A stretch of 64,000 nucleotides of DNA from an uncultured Spirochaetia bacterium (lineage in GTDB: Bacteria > Spirochaetota > Spirochaetia > CAKZLE01): contig CAKZLE010000006.1 of assembly GCA_937125225.1 (NCBI GenBank), positions 62,001 through 126,000 of the forward strand. Reading direction: 5' to 3'. The translations under genes and the position numbers were made by a program. Below the pieces are notes generated by a model. That model did no database searches. It was not told the DNA's origin and saw only the letters and a program-made list of their open reading frames with translations. Shown here in pieces: positions 8,945-17,671 of this stretch; position 1 is the stretch's first letter; each line of letters starts with the position of its first letter.

Positions 8945-10733
8945 CATCATCCTCATCATCAAAGAGGAACACATCGATAGATAATTCTTCTAACTGTTCC
9001 TCTGAGACCGCACCAGGAGCTTCTGTCATGAGGTCTGTTGCCTTCTGAGTCTTTGGGAAGGCGATGACATCACGGATGGAGTCTGTTCCAAGAAGGATCA
9101 TCATGACCCTATCGAGTCCTAATGCCAACCCACCATGTGGTGGAGCTCCATACTGGAGAGCATCAAGGAGAAAACCGAATTTCTCTTCAGCCTCTTCGTC
9201 TTCGATCCCGAGGATCGAGAATATCTTATTCTGTATCTCATGATCATGGATTCTGATAGATCCACCACCGATCTCACTACCGTTTAGGACCAGGTCATAG
9301 GCATCTGAATCAATAGAGAGGATATCTTCTGTTGAGCCATCAAGTTTATAGAGTTCCTCAGCCTTTGGAGAGGTGAACGGATGGTGTACTGGAGTCGGAT
9401 TACCATCATCATCAGCCTCAAAGAGAGGGAAGTCAACGACCCAGGTAAAGGCGAACTGGTCTTCTTTGATCAATCCGAGTCTTTTAGCAAAATGGGTTCT
9501 CAATGCAGAAAGACAGTTACAGACGATCTTCTCTGTATCAGCAAGGAAGATGATCACATCTCCTACCTCTGCATCCATCTTCTTATAGAGGTTAGCAGCC
9601 TCCTCTTCAGAGAAGAACTTGATGATAGGTGATTGTGGGCCTGCCTCATTCATTCTGATCCAGGCGACTCCCTTCCCTCGATAAGGTTTTACGAATGGAG
9701 TCATCGCATCGAGATCCTTTCTTGTCAAATCACTACTGTAGCCCTTGAGGTTTATAGCACGAACGACTCCACCAGCATCGATAGCTCTTTTGAAGACACC
9801 GAAATCGGTATCCTTGAGCACATCGGTGATGTCTGAGATCTCTAGATCGTATCTTAGATCGGGAGCATCAGAACCATACTTGAGCATCGCATCCTTATAC
9901 GTGATCTGAGGAATCGGGGTAGTGATATCGATCCCCTTCAGATCCTTCATCATCTTTGAGAAAAGACCCTCTAGCAGCGACATGATGTCTCCACTCGTGA
10001 CGAAGGCCATCTCGAGGTCCACCTGAGTGAACTCAGGTTGTCTATCGGCTCGAAGATCCTCATCTCTGAAACATTTAGCAATCTGAAAGTATCGGTCAAA
10101 TCCAGAAACCATCAAAGACTGTTTATAGAGCTGTGGGCTCTGTGGCAATGCATAGAACTTCCCAGGGTTCACACGGCTAGGAACAAGATAATCTCTCGCA
10201 CCCTCAGGTGTCGAACGTCCCAGAATAGGAGTCTCTATCTCTACGAACTCCTCTTCATACAGATAACTTCTGATCATTGCAGCTGCTTTTGACCTGAAAA
10301 TCAGTTTCTGCTGGAGATCAGGGTTTCTCAAGTCCAAATACCGATGCTTCAATCGTGTCTCAGGATGGACCTGTGAGGTATGGAGGATATCAAAAGGAGG
10401 AGTCTTAGATTTATTGAGTAGCTCGAAATCTGTCACATATACATCGATCGCACCAGTTGCCAGATTGGAATTCTCCATTCCTTCAGGTCTTCTCCGAACT
10501 TCACCGGTGATCGCAACGATATATTGGTTACGAAGTGTATGAGCCACCTTATGTGCCTCTGCAGAAATCTCAGGGTCAAAGACTATTTGAGTCAGTCCCC
10601 ATCTATCAAACAGGTCGATGAATGTCACCCCGCCATGGTCACGGTAACTACCTACCCATCCATTGAGGACCACACTTTGGCCGACCTCATTAGCAGTGAG
10701 TTCACCACAAGTATGTGTTCTCTTTAATCTCAT
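8931..10733 (-). CDS. aspS: Aspartyl-tRNA synthetase, predicted non-discriminating
   Basis: A 600-residue class II synthetase of the bacterial type, with N-terminal OB anticodon-binding domain, GAD insertion domain (roughly residues 280-420) and class II motifs (FRDEDLRADRQPEFTQ motif 2, GLALGLDRVMM motif 3). Residues His33 (RDHGG) and Gly85 (PEGM) match the His/Gly pair associated with relaxed tRNA recognition in Pseudomonas-type AspRS; E. coli has Leu/Lys there. This fits the GatCAB genes just upstream, which would convert Asp-tRNAAsn to Asn-tRNAAsn. The start at 10733 has GGAG 6 bases upstream, whereas the in-frame ATG at 10778 does not. The protein ends in a run of acidic residues whose codons hold the ribosome-binding site of the HAD gene. 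Confidence 0.93.
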   Translation of the reverse strand: MRLKRTHTCGELTANEVGQSVVLNGWVGSYRDHGGVTFIDLFDRWGLTQIVFDPEISAEAHKVAHTLRNQYIVAITGEVRRRPEGMENSNLATGAIDVYVTDFELLNKSKTPPFDILHTSQVHPETRLKHRYLDLRNPDLQQKLIFRSKAAAMIRSYLYEEEFVEIETPILGRSTPEGARDYLVPSRVNPGKFYALPQSPQLYKQSLMVSGFDRYFQIAKCFRDEDLRADRQPEFTQVDLEMAFVTSGDIMSLLEGLFSKMMKDLKGIDITTPIPQITYKDAMLKYGSDAPDLRYDLEISDITDVLKDTDFGVFKRAIDAGGVVRAINLKGYSSDLTRKDLDAMTPFVKPYRGKGVAWIRMNEAGPQSPIIKFFSEEEAANLYKKMDAEVGDVIIFLADTEKIVCNCLSALRTHFAKRLGLIKEDQFAFTWVVDFPLFEADDDGNPTPVHHPFTSPKAEELYKLDGSTEDILSIDSDAYDLVLNGSEIGGGSIRIHDHEIQNKIFSILGIEDEEAEEKFGFLLDALQYGAPPHGGLALGLDRVMMILLGTDSIRDVIAFPKTQKATDLMTEAPGAVSEEQLEELSIDVFLFDDEDDDDEE

Positions 10734-10767
10734 TATATATTCTCCTTCGTACCCTGTTGAGGCACCT

Positions 10768-12195
10768 CTATATTCCAAGTAATTCTAAGAGCTTAGCTCT
10801 GACTGTCGCTGGATCAAAAGACCCTTTTGTCTCTTTCATCACCTTTCCCATCAAGAATCCGATAGCCTTCTGATTTCCCTCTTTGATATCTGCGATGGCA
10901 GCAGGTTCTAAAGCTATGATCTCTTTGATCAGGTTCTCTAGTCCTGAAGCATCCGCAGCAGGCCTCATCAACTCTCTTTCGGATATGATCACTGAGGGAT
11001 CCTTATCCTCTTCGAGGATGATCTCAAGAATCTGTTTTGCGATATTGGCATGGATAGTACCATCACCCAATAGTTTCATCAAGTCACTGAAACGCTGAGG
11101 TGTCATATTCGTGGTAGAAATATCTAAACCTTCTCTACTGAGGAGTTTAGTAAATTCACCTTTCATCCACTTAGCACTCGTTTCCTTATCAGCCCCTGAA
11201 GCTATGACCTTCTCGTAGAAATCTGCTCGGGACTTCTCTGCAGTCAGAAAATCTACCATATCATTCTGAAGACCATATTCACCCTTCATTCGCTCTTTTC
11301 GTACGGCAGGCAGTTCGACCATAGCGGCCCTCACAGCTTCTTTGAACTGTTCATCAGGTATGAATGGTGGTATATCAGGTTCAGGAAAGTATCGGTAATC
11401 ATGAGCAGCCTCTTTAGTCCTCATTTTCTGAGTCTTCTTATTCTCTGCATCCCAGAGGCGGGTCTCCTGTACTATCTTGGTACCAGTCTTCTTCGCTCTA
11501 GCCTGTCGCCTCTGCTCATAACGCATCGCGATCCTGACATTCCTCGAAGAGTTCATATTCTTGATCTCGACCTTCGTACCGAGCCCTTTACCCTTCTTGT
11601 TGATCGATATATTGGCATCACATCTAAGAGAACCCTCTTCCATGTTTCCATCACAAACACCCATGTACTGGACCATCTGTCTGAAGGCCTGCAGGAAGTC
11701 TTCTGCCTCCTCCCCACTTGAGAGGTCTGGTTCTGTTACTATTTCCAATAATGAGGTCCCTGCTCTGTTATAATCAACGAGAGATCGATTCCCATCATGG
11801 ATCATCTTTCCTGCATCCTCTTCAAGATGGATATCATGTATCCTTATCTTCTTTGTCTTTCCCTGAGTCTTGAATTCGAAATAACCTCCAAGACCGACAG
11901 GTTCCTGAAATTGTGTTATCTGATAGTTCTTTGACATATCGGGGTAGAAGTAGTTCTTTCGTTCGAAGAAGGTTTTCTCAGAAGGGGTACAATGAAGAGC
12001 CTCCCCAACCATATATGAGAATTTCAAAGCCTCTCTATTGACTGTAGGGAGGACGCCGGGATAACCGAGACATACTGGACAGACATGTGTGTTAGGTGGT
12101 GCCCCATACTCAAAAGCACAGTCACAGAAGACTTTCGTCTTCGTTAAGAGGTGTATGTGTACTTCAAGTCCGATAAAGGTATCAAAAGCAGCCAT
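10768..12195 (-). CDS. gatB: Asp-tRNA(Asn)/Glu-tRNA(Gln) amidotransferase subunit B
   Basis: A 475-residue GatB, the subunit that binds misacylated tRNA and activates the acyl group with ATP before amidation. It begins with the F-x-x-x-I-G-L-E-V-H type motif (TFIGLEVHIHL). It has the zinc-binding cysteines in FCDCAFEYGAPP and HVCPVCLGYPG, the GTSLLEIVTEPD motif and the DYRYFPEPD motif, and a C-terminal YqeY-like tail. Its ATG overlaps the gatA stop by one base, with a GGAGG ribosome-binding site. It is the middle gene of gatC-gatA-gatB-aspS, and the gap to aspS is 34 bases. Confidence 0.95.
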   Translation of the reverse strand: MAAFDTFIGLEVHIHLLTKTKVFCDCAFEYGAPPNTHVCPVCLGYPGVLPTVNREALKFSYMVGEALHCTPSEKTFFERKNYFYPDMSKNYQITQFQEPVGLGGYFEFKTQGKTKKIRIHDIHLEEDAGKMIHDGNRSLVDYNRAGTSLLEIVTEPDLSSGEEAEDFLQAFRQMVQYMGVCDGNMEEGSLRCDANISINKKGKGLGTKVEIKNMNSSRNVRIAMRYEQRRQARAKKTGTKIVQETRLWDAENKKTQKMRTKEAAHDYRYFPEPDIPPFIPDEQFKEAVRAAMVELPAVRKERMKGEYGLQNDMVDFLTAEKSRADFYEKVIASGADKETSAKWMKGEFTKLLSREGLDISTTNMTPQRFSDLMKLLGDGTIHANIAKQILEIILEEDKDPSVIISERELMRPAADASGLENLIKEIIALEPAAIADIKEGNQKAIGFLMGKVMKETKGSFDPATVRAKLLELLGI

Positions 12196-13604
12196 TATCT
12201 TACCTCCTGGATCAAATGAAGGCTCTTGCTCGCCCTCTGAGGTCTGTAGATCGCTTCATAGGCCTTTGCAGCCTTGAAAAGATGTGTCTCACAGAATTCC
12301 GGTGCCATGAACTGTACCCCTACAGGTAATCCATTCTTGACACCCGTCGGGACACTCATCGCAGGAAGTCCTGCAAGATTGGCGGTGATCGTATATCTAT
12401 CAGCGAGTTTCTGCTGAAATGGCGTCAGGCTGTCCCCGGTCGCAGGAAATGCCTGTGTAGGGAATACCGGCATCATCAGAAGATCGACCTTCTCATATAC
12501 TTCAGCTAGATCCATCTTGATACGAGTCCGTATCTTCTGAGCTCTGACATAGTATTGATCCTGAAAACCAGACCTGAGCACATAGGTTCCAAGGATTATT
12601 CGTGATTTGACCTCAGAGCCGAAACCCTCTTCCCGAGTTTCTCGTGTCATCGACTGGACATCAGTACTCTGAGCTGAACGATGTCCATATCGAACCCCGG
12701 TATATCGTGCCAGATTCGCAGAAGCTTCCGCCGCTGCAATCGTATAATATACGGGAACTACATAGTTCAATGAGTCGATAGTCACCGGTAGAATGTTCCA
12801 TCCGAGACTCTTGCACTGATTGATAGCTTCCTCATAGGCCTGTGCGACCTCTTCATCTAAACCCTCAGTACTCTCGAGTACCCCAATAGTCATCGTTTCA
12901 TGGTGAAGATCAGGAATCTCTCCTGAGGCATCTCTAGAGGTCTGATCCTTAGGATCTGAACCCTTGATCGTCTCATAGACCCTCTCCATCATATCAACAC
13001 TCTCAGAGAGGATGCCGATACATTCCAATGATGAGGCATAAGCTACTAGACCATATCGTGAGACTGCGCCGTAGGTGGGTTTGAGTCCATATACCCCACA
13101 GAAGTTCGCAGGTTGTCGAACTGATCCACCGGTATCACTACCGAGAGAGAACGGTACCATCCCAGCGGCAACAGCTGCTGCTGATCCACCACTGGAGCCT
13201 CCGGGTACTCTATCAGGATTCCAAGGATTCACCGTCTTCCTCAAAGCTGAGTTTGTTGTGGCGGAACCCATCCCGAACTCATCGAGGTTCACTTTACCGA
13301 CAGGTATTGCTCCCGCCTCAAGCAACCGCTTAACCGCTGTGGCAGAGTAGGGCGAGGAAAATGTCTCAAGGATCTTTGAGCCACAGGTTAGATTGAAATC
13401 TTTTACTGCGATATTGTCTTTCACAGCGAAAGGAAGCCCCTTCAAGGAATTCTCACTCCCACCGGTAGTCAATGCTGCCCCCAAATCGGGATCGAACTGA
13501 AGGAAGGCGCCGATCTCATCATCGAGATCCTGGACCTCTTTGATATAGGCTCCTTTATTCTCTGATGAGTTGAGTATCTCACTCCATTTAGTATCAATAG
13601 CCAT
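12195..13604 (-). CDS. gatA: Asp-tRNA(Asn)/Glu-tRNA(Gln) amidotransferase subunit A
   Basis: A 469-residue amidase-signature enzyme that releases ammonia from glutamine (or asparagine) for the amidotransferase. The Lys-cisSer-Ser triad can be read in AVKDNI (Lys), PGGSSGGSAAAVAAG (Ser) and GSDTGGSVRQPA (nucleophile Ser), followed by FCGVYGLKPTYGAVSRYGL. Length is normal for GatA. It lies 9 bases downstream of gatC and overlaps gatB, so the three subunits are translated from one mRNA. Confidence 0.95.
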   Translation of the reverse strand: MAIDTKWSEILNSSENKGAYIKEVQDLDDEIGAFLQFDPDLGAALTTGGSENSLKGLPFAVKDNIAVKDFNLTCGSKILETFSSPYSATAVKRLLEAGAIPVGKVNLDEFGMGSATTNSALRKTVNPWNPDRVPGGSSGGSAAAVAAGMVPFSLGSDTGGSVRQPANFCGVYGLKPTYGAVSRYGLVAYASSLECIGILSESVDMMERVYETIKGSDPKDQTSRDASGEIPDLHHETMTIGVLESTEGLDEEVAQAYEEAINQCKSLGWNILPVTIDSLNYVVPVYYTIAAAEASANLARYTGVRYGHRSAQSTDVQSMTRETREEGFGSEVKSRIILGTYVLRSGFQDQYYVRAQKIRTRIKMDLAEVYEKVDLLMMPVFPTQAFPATGDSLTPFQQKLADRYTITANLAGLPAMSVPTGVKNGLPVGVQFMAPEFCETHLFKAAKAYEAIYRPQRASKSLHLIQEVR

Positions 13605-13613
13605 TACACCCTC

Positions 13614-13898
13614 CTACAAGACATTCGGAATGATGAAATGATCTTCATCATGTTCCGGACCGCGGGAAAGCAGCTCTTTGGGTTCGACCTCTGGGACCTC
13701 TGCGATGATATCATCTCGTACAGATTCCTGAGCAATGAATGCGTGAGTGGTTGGTGCAAGACCCGAAATATCCACATCCTCCATCAAGGAGAAATAGTCA
13801 AGCATAGTCGTCACTGCATCTGTTAATGTATCTACCTCATCCTCATGCAATTGCAGCATGGCAAGAGAGGCTGTCGTCTCTAGTTCTTTTCTATCCAT
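13614..13898 (-). CDS. gatC: Asp-tRNA(Asn)/Glu-tRNA(Gln) amidotransferase subunit C
   Basis: A 94-residue GatC, the small belt-like subunit that stabilises the GatA-GatB complex. The sequence MDRKELETTASLAMLQL matches the typical GatC start, and the C-terminal half has the R-D-D-I segment and a short acidic tail. The in-frame ATG at 13928 would add ten residues (HKIYYKRKP) that do not fit the family. Neither start has a strong Shine-Dalgarno. It is the first gene of the amidotransferase operon. A 10-base inverted repeat lies 14 to 40 bases upstream of its ATG. Confidence 0.85.
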   Translation of the reverse strand: MDRKELETTASLAMLQLHEDEVDTLTDAVTTMLDYFSLMEDVDISGLAPTTHAFIAQESVRDDIIAEVPEVEPKELLSRGPEHDEDHFIIPNVL

Positions 13899-13911
13899 AG
13901 GTTTCCGCTTA

Positions 13912-13938
13912 TAGTATATTTTGTGCATAAATATACTA
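13912..13938. promoter_or_regulatory. Inverted repeat upstream of gatC
   Basis: Arms TAGTATATTT (13912-13921) and AAATATACTA (13929-13938) are perfect reverse complements separated by 7 bases. One arm supplies a TATACT -10-like hexamer on the minus strand (13918 down to 13913). It could be a transcription-factor operator in the gatC promoter. It is not a terminator, because no T-run follows. Confidence 0.4.
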
Positions 13939-13988
13939 AATTAGTCACAAAAGGTATAGTAGTACTGTTTGTATCTTACCTTTCATTA

Positions 13989-14606
13989 TCAATCTTTTCG
14001 TAAAAGAAAACTCGTCCAGGTAAGACTTCTCCCAAGTGCATCTTTCTCATGAGTGATTTTTTCGATACGAAGTCCTCCACAGGAGAAGAGTTCTTCCCAA
14101 TCACTGATAGAGATTGGTGTGAAATATCGCCCATGTTCATCCAGGGCTGGTGAGGAAGAGAGAGCTCTTCGAACAGTGATCAATACCAGCCCCTTGATAT
14201 TGAGTATACGATGTATCTCTGACAGGATCTGACCGATCTCTACGGGATCGAAGTGCATAAGACACGCAATCGAGACTACCGCATCCAATGAGTCATCAGC
14301 AAAGGAGAGAACTCCAGGTAAAACCTGGAAGATCAGTCTATCTGAGAGTTCTGGATGAGACCTCATAGCCTCCTCAAGCATCGACTGTGAACCGTCTAGC
14401 CCTAAGACATCAAATCCTTCTGAAAGAAGGTAGGCTGCATCCCGACCACTCCCACATCCAAGATCAAGGACCTTCGAACCCGCAGGAATCATATCGATGA
14501 GACCCGAAAGGAATCTACTGCTTGAAACACTCTCATACCGCTTTGTGAGATCACAGGCATGCTCATCATAATAGATACGTGTTTGGTCTTTCATTGATCT
14601 TTTCAT
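13989..14606 (-). CDS. SAM-dependent methyltransferase, class I
   Basis: A 205-residue Rossmann-fold methyltransferase. Motif I is VLDLGCGSGRDAAYLLSEG (residues about 46-64), with the acidic residue of motif II in VLGLDGSQSMLEEA and a DAVVSIACLMHFDP region corresponding to motif IV. The family covers many small-molecule and tRNA targets. No substrate can be read from sequence, and no specific subfamily was recognised. AAGGTG lies just upstream of the ATG, so the start is well supported. The gene is upstream of gatC on the same strand with a 90-base gap and may share no transcript with it. It diverges from the MFS transporter at 14705. Confidence 0.75.
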   Translation of the reverse strand: MKRSMKDQTRIYYDEHACDLTKRYESVSSSRFLSGLIDMIPAGSKVLDLGCGSGRDAAYLLSEGFDVLGLDGSQSMLEEAMRSHPELSDRLIFQVLPGVLSFADDSLDAVVSIACLMHFDPVEIGQILSEIHRILNIKGLVLITVRRALSSSPALDEHGRYFTPISISDWEELFSCGGLRIEKITHEKDALGRSLTWTSFLLRKD

Positions 14607-14640
14607 GTCACACCTTTTGTTACATTGTGTAATATTATGC

Positions 14641-14669
14641 TTTATTCTCTTCGATTCTCATGATATACT
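14641..14669 (+). promoter_or_regulatory. Putative promoter of the MFS transporter gene
   Basis: TATACT at 14664-14669 has TTTATT 17 bases upstream (14641-14646), a weak -35. It lies 35 bases before the ATG at 14705, in the divergent gap with the methyltransferase. Confidence 0.35.
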
Positions 14670-14704
14670 ACCCTTGTAACATTCATATTACCATTGGAGG
14701 ACAT

Positions 14705-16081
14705 ATGTCACAACCTTCCTCACTACCACTATCTAAGAAGATCATCTTTGCGCTTGGTCAGCTTGGTTGGGCTCTTACATCTTATGCACCGGGTATGCTA
14801 CTAGTCTATTTCTATATGCCACCGGAAGGTACCGGTATAGAGACATTCCCTCCACGTATCTACCAAGGATATGTTCTTGGCATCCTTACCATCATAGGTC
14901 TCGCCTATGGGGTAGGTCGACTCTTTGATGCCATCACAGACCCTCTGATCGCTGGATTATCAGACAGGAGTAACTCAAGACTTGGGAGAAGACGCCTTTT
15001 CCTCTCAATCAGTATCCTTCCCTTTGCTCTCACCTCGATCCTAGTCTTTACCCCACCGGCAGCAGGACAGAGTATTTTGAACTCGATTTGGGTCTTCTCC
15101 CTCGTCATCGTCTTCTATTGGTTCATGACTATGTACGTGACCCCTTACTTCGCTCTTATGTCAGAACTAGGACATACTCCTGATGAGAGACTCTTCCTAA
15201 GTACACTCATCTCTATCACTTGGGCTATAGGTACTGCTATCGGTACCCAGATCTACAGTATAAAAGGGCTCTTCGAAGCCCAGGGAATGTCTTCGACAGC
15301 AGCATTTCAAACTACGATCATCATCTTCGCTGTTGTAGGATTTCTTTTCATGTTATTACCCATATTATTCATAGATGAGAAAAAATATAGTTCAGGAGAT
15401 GTGAACGACCAGAAGATCATAGCATCCCTGAAAGAGGCTTTCAGTAATAAGGACTTTAGAGTATTCTCGATTTCAGACCTTGCCTACTGGGTCGCCATGA
15501 CCTTCGCTAGTACAGGGCTTGTCTACTACGTGACGATACTATTGGGGCTAGAGGAGGCCTTCACCTCTACCCTTCAACTGTTGATGTTCCTGATCTCTTT
15601 CCTCTTCTATATTCCAACAAATCTGATAGCGAAGAGAACAGGCAAGAAGTTGCTGATAAATATAGCTTTCATCCTCTTCATCATCGTCTATGCATATATC
15701 ATGATATTGGGAAAGATCCCCCTACCAACGGTATTACAAGGATATATCGTCATCATCCTCATGGGTATTCCTCTAGCTATCTTCGGGATACTCCCCAATG
15801 CTATCATCGGAGATATCGCAGAGGCTGATGCCATAGAGACCGGAAGACATAAGAATGCGATCTTCTACGGAACAAGGACCTTCATGTCCAAAGTCGGTCA
15901 GATGATTGGTGGACTTGTCTTCCCCTCCCTTCTTCTCTTGGGATCTACTCCTGGAGATGATATAGGAATCAGATTGACAGGTCTTGCAGCTATAATCTTC
16001 GTGGTGATAGGATTTGTCCTGTTCCTGATGTATGATGAGAAAAAGGTCCTGAAGACCCTACAAAAGAGAGAGGAGAATTAA
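14705..16081 (+). CDS. MFS transporter, glycoside-pentoside-hexuronide (GPH) type
   Basis: A 458-residue membrane protein with about twelve transmembrane segments. The GPH/MelB-like signature is in GVGRLFDAITDPLIAGLSDRS (residues about 66-86, D-x-x-x-D-P-x-x-x-x-L-S-D), followed by R-L-G-R-R-R. This family usually imports sugars or sugar conjugates with a cation, though some spirochaetal members have lost that role. The start at 14705 is chosen because GGAGG lies 6 bases upstream. The ATG at 14660 lacks one and overlaps the promoter. It is followed after one base by an alpha/beta hydrolase, so substrate processing may follow import. Confidence 0.75.
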   Translation: MSQPSSLPLSKKIIFALGQLGWALTSYAPGMLLVYFYMPPEGTGIETFPPRIYQGYVLGILTIIGLAYGVGRLFDAITDPLIAGLSDRSNSRLGRRRLFLSISILPFALTSILVFTPPAAGQSILNSIWVFSLVIVFYWFMTMYVTPYFALMSELGHTPDERLFLSTLISITWAIGTAIGTQIYSIKGLFEAQGMSSTAAFQTTIIIFAVVGFLFMLLPILFIDEKKYSSGDVNDQKIIASLKEAFSNKDFRVFSISDLAYWVAMTFASTGLVYYVTILLGLEEAFTSTLQLLMFLISFLFYIPTNLIAKRTGKKLLINIAFILFIIVYAYIMILGKIPLPTVLQGYIVIILMGIPLAIFGILPNAIIGDIAEADAIETGRHKNAIFYGTRTFMSKVGQMIGGLVFPSLLLLGSTPGDDIGIRLTGLAAIIFVVIGFVLFLMYDEKKVLKTLQKREEN

Positions 16082-16082
16082 T

Positions 16083-17015
16083 ATGAATATCATATGGATC
16101 ATCTGCCTGCTAGTCTTCCTCTATTATATGAGTGCAAGTGTGATTGGTTGGTATCTTACAAGACGTTTTGTATTCTCAACCAGTAAATCTCTGGATTTTA
16201 CCTATGCAAAGTGTATAGAGAATGAGGATTTCACTGAAGAGGAGTTCTTATCCTATAAACTGCAGGATTTCAGCGTCGAGTCACAATTCGATTATACGCT
16301 CAAGGGTGTCTACTCTCCCGGTAGTGATCCAACGAAGACTGTAGTCTTCGTCCATGGTCATACCTGGAGTTGGCATGGACAAGTGAAGTACTTCAAGCTC
16401 TATCGGGAACGGGGATATAATATTGTAGCCTACAATCACCGCTATCATGGAGACAGTGGTGGTCCAAATTGTTCTGCCGGGTTCTTCGAGAAATTTGACC
16501 TAAAGAGGATAACTGACTGGGCAATGGAACAGTTTCCACAGACAGAGATCCTAGGGGTTATGGGAGAATCATTGGGAGCCGCAACAACACTGCAGTTCCT
16601 GCCATTAGAGGATCGGTTGACCTTCGCTCATGTGGACTGTCCCTATAACGATATGTTAGACCTCTATGATTACCAATTGAGTCTGAATCATGTCCCAAGA
16701 CTCTTCAGAAGACCTGCTGTCCGTTATGGAATCGCCTACACGAAGAGAAGAGCTGGTTTCGATGCCCATCAGGTATCGCCAAAGAGATCCATCATGGAGA
16801 CCAAGGTTCCGATTCTCTTCATCCATGGAGATAACGATGACTATGTACCGACACAGATGTCAATTGATATGTATGAAGCACGTAAAGAGTCAGCTGATAC
16901 GACCTTAGTCCTGATCAAAGGGGCAAAACACGCCCTATCGATAAAGGTAGACCTAGCAGAGTATAAGAGGAGTGTGACCGAATTCTTAGATAGGATCGAG
17001 ACTACTCAGGGATGA
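16083..17015 (+). CDS. Alpha/beta hydrolase, membrane-anchored
   Basis: A 310-residue serine hydrolase with one N-terminal transmembrane segment (residues 3-24), so the catalytic domain is held at the membrane. Residues around the nucleophile are MGESLGAATTL (G-x-S-x-G). The acid is probably Asp in HGDNDDYVP and the histidine lies in AKHALSI. FVHGHTW is the oxyanion-hole segment. It resembles the YqkD/bem46-type lipases and esterases. It starts one base after the MFS gene with GAGAGGAG upstream, so the two are a transcription unit. It converges with and overlaps tetR by 14 bases. Confidence 0.75.
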   Translation: MNIIWIICLLVFLYYMSASVIGWYLTRRFVFSTSKSLDFTYAKCIENEDFTEEEFLSYKLQDFSVESQFDYTLKGVYSPGSDPTKTVVFVHGHTWSWHGQVKYFKLYRERGYNIVAYNHRYHGDSGGPNCSAGFFEKFDLKRITDWAMEQFPQTEILGVMGESLGAATTLQFLPLEDRLTFAHVDCPYNDMLDLYDYQLSLNHVPRLFRRPAVRYGIAYTKRRAGFDAHQVSPKRSIMETKVPILFIHGDNDDYVPTQMSIDMYEARKESADTTLVLIKGAKHALSIKVDLAEYKRSVTEFLDRIETTQG

Positions 17016-17586
17016 TGAGGCCATGCATGATGAGTTCTAGAGCTTGGAGGAACATCGCCTTCCCTCTATCCCCTTCACGGCTAAAGAAGGTCTTCCTCAA
17101 GAGCATGATATAGAGGGTAAAGAAGAATTCAGCAGTTGCTTCACTGTCTAGGTTCCTGAAAATCCCACTCTCTATCCCCTCATCGAGCATCGAGACTATC
17201 GATTCACGAGATCTCATATTAACAGCCTTGAACTTATCTTCATGTAGTACATGAGTCAGGATAGAGGGATCTTTCAAGATGATCTTCGCTAACTGCTCAT
17301 CTTCGTTCAGATAATAATAGGCGTTAGTTGCAAGTAGACGAAATCGAATTCGTAGATCATCAATCCCATCTAAGGATTCAAGGACCCTGCCATACCAATC
17401 GTTGAGAGCTATCCTAACGACTTGGTCATAGAGGTCCTGTTTACTGCTCACATAGAAATAGAGATTGCTTTTCGTCATATTCATCGCAGAGGCAATATCT
17501 TCTACGGTTGTCTTCTTATAACCATACAGAGCAAAGACCTCTTTTGCGGTCTTGAGGATCAATTCTTTTTTCTTCTTAGACTCCAT
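17002..17586 (-). CDS. TetR-family transcriptional regulator
   Basis: A 194-residue repressor. The N-terminal helix-turn-helix is in TTVEDIASAMNMTKSNLYFYVSSKQDLYDQ (residues about 26-55), the typical TetR pattern. A ligand-binding domain follows. The start is the ATG at 17586, with AAGGTG 6 bases upstream; an upstream TTG at 17601 is in frame but has no ribosome-binding site. It follows tolC in the RND operon and has its own promoter. It probably represses its own gene and perhaps the efflux operon. The inducer is unknown. Confidence 0.85.
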   Translation of the reverse strand: MESKKKKELILKTAKEVFALYGYKKTTVEDIASAMNMTKSNLYFYVSSKQDLYDQVVRIALNDWYGRVLESLDGIDDLRIRFRLLATNAYYYLNEDEQLAKIILKDPSILTHVLHEDKFKAVNMRSRESIVSMLDEGIESGIFRNLDSEATAEFFFTLYIMLLRKTFFSREGDRGKAMFLQALELIMHGLIIPE

Positions 17587-17627
17587 TAACAACACCTTCA
17601 AATATGAATTCTAAACCAAAATATTCA

Positions 17628-17664
17628 GTTATTCTTATTATACTAGGAAATAACCGCAAGTCAA
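17628..17664 (-). promoter_or_regulatory. tetR promoter with candidate operator
   Basis: On the minus strand, TTGACT (17664-17659) and TATAAT (17642-17637) are 16 bases apart, a near-consensus sigma-70 promoter. The 6-base inverted repeat GTTATT/AATAAC (17628-17633 and 17649-17654) frames the -10 box, as a TetR autorepressor site would. It lies between tolC and tetR, so tetR can be expressed apart from the efflux operon. Confidence 0.6.
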
Positions 17665-17671
17665 GGTATTG

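Noticed and set aside
8938-8962. Short tcatcatcat repeats resembling a simple tandem repeat or small CRISPR unit
   Set aside because: They are coding repeats in the acidic AspRS tail and the HAD start; there are no spacers and no cas genes.
17587-17601. A TTG at 17601 as the tetR start
   Set aside because: No ribosome-binding site before it, while AAGGTG stands before the ATG at 17586.
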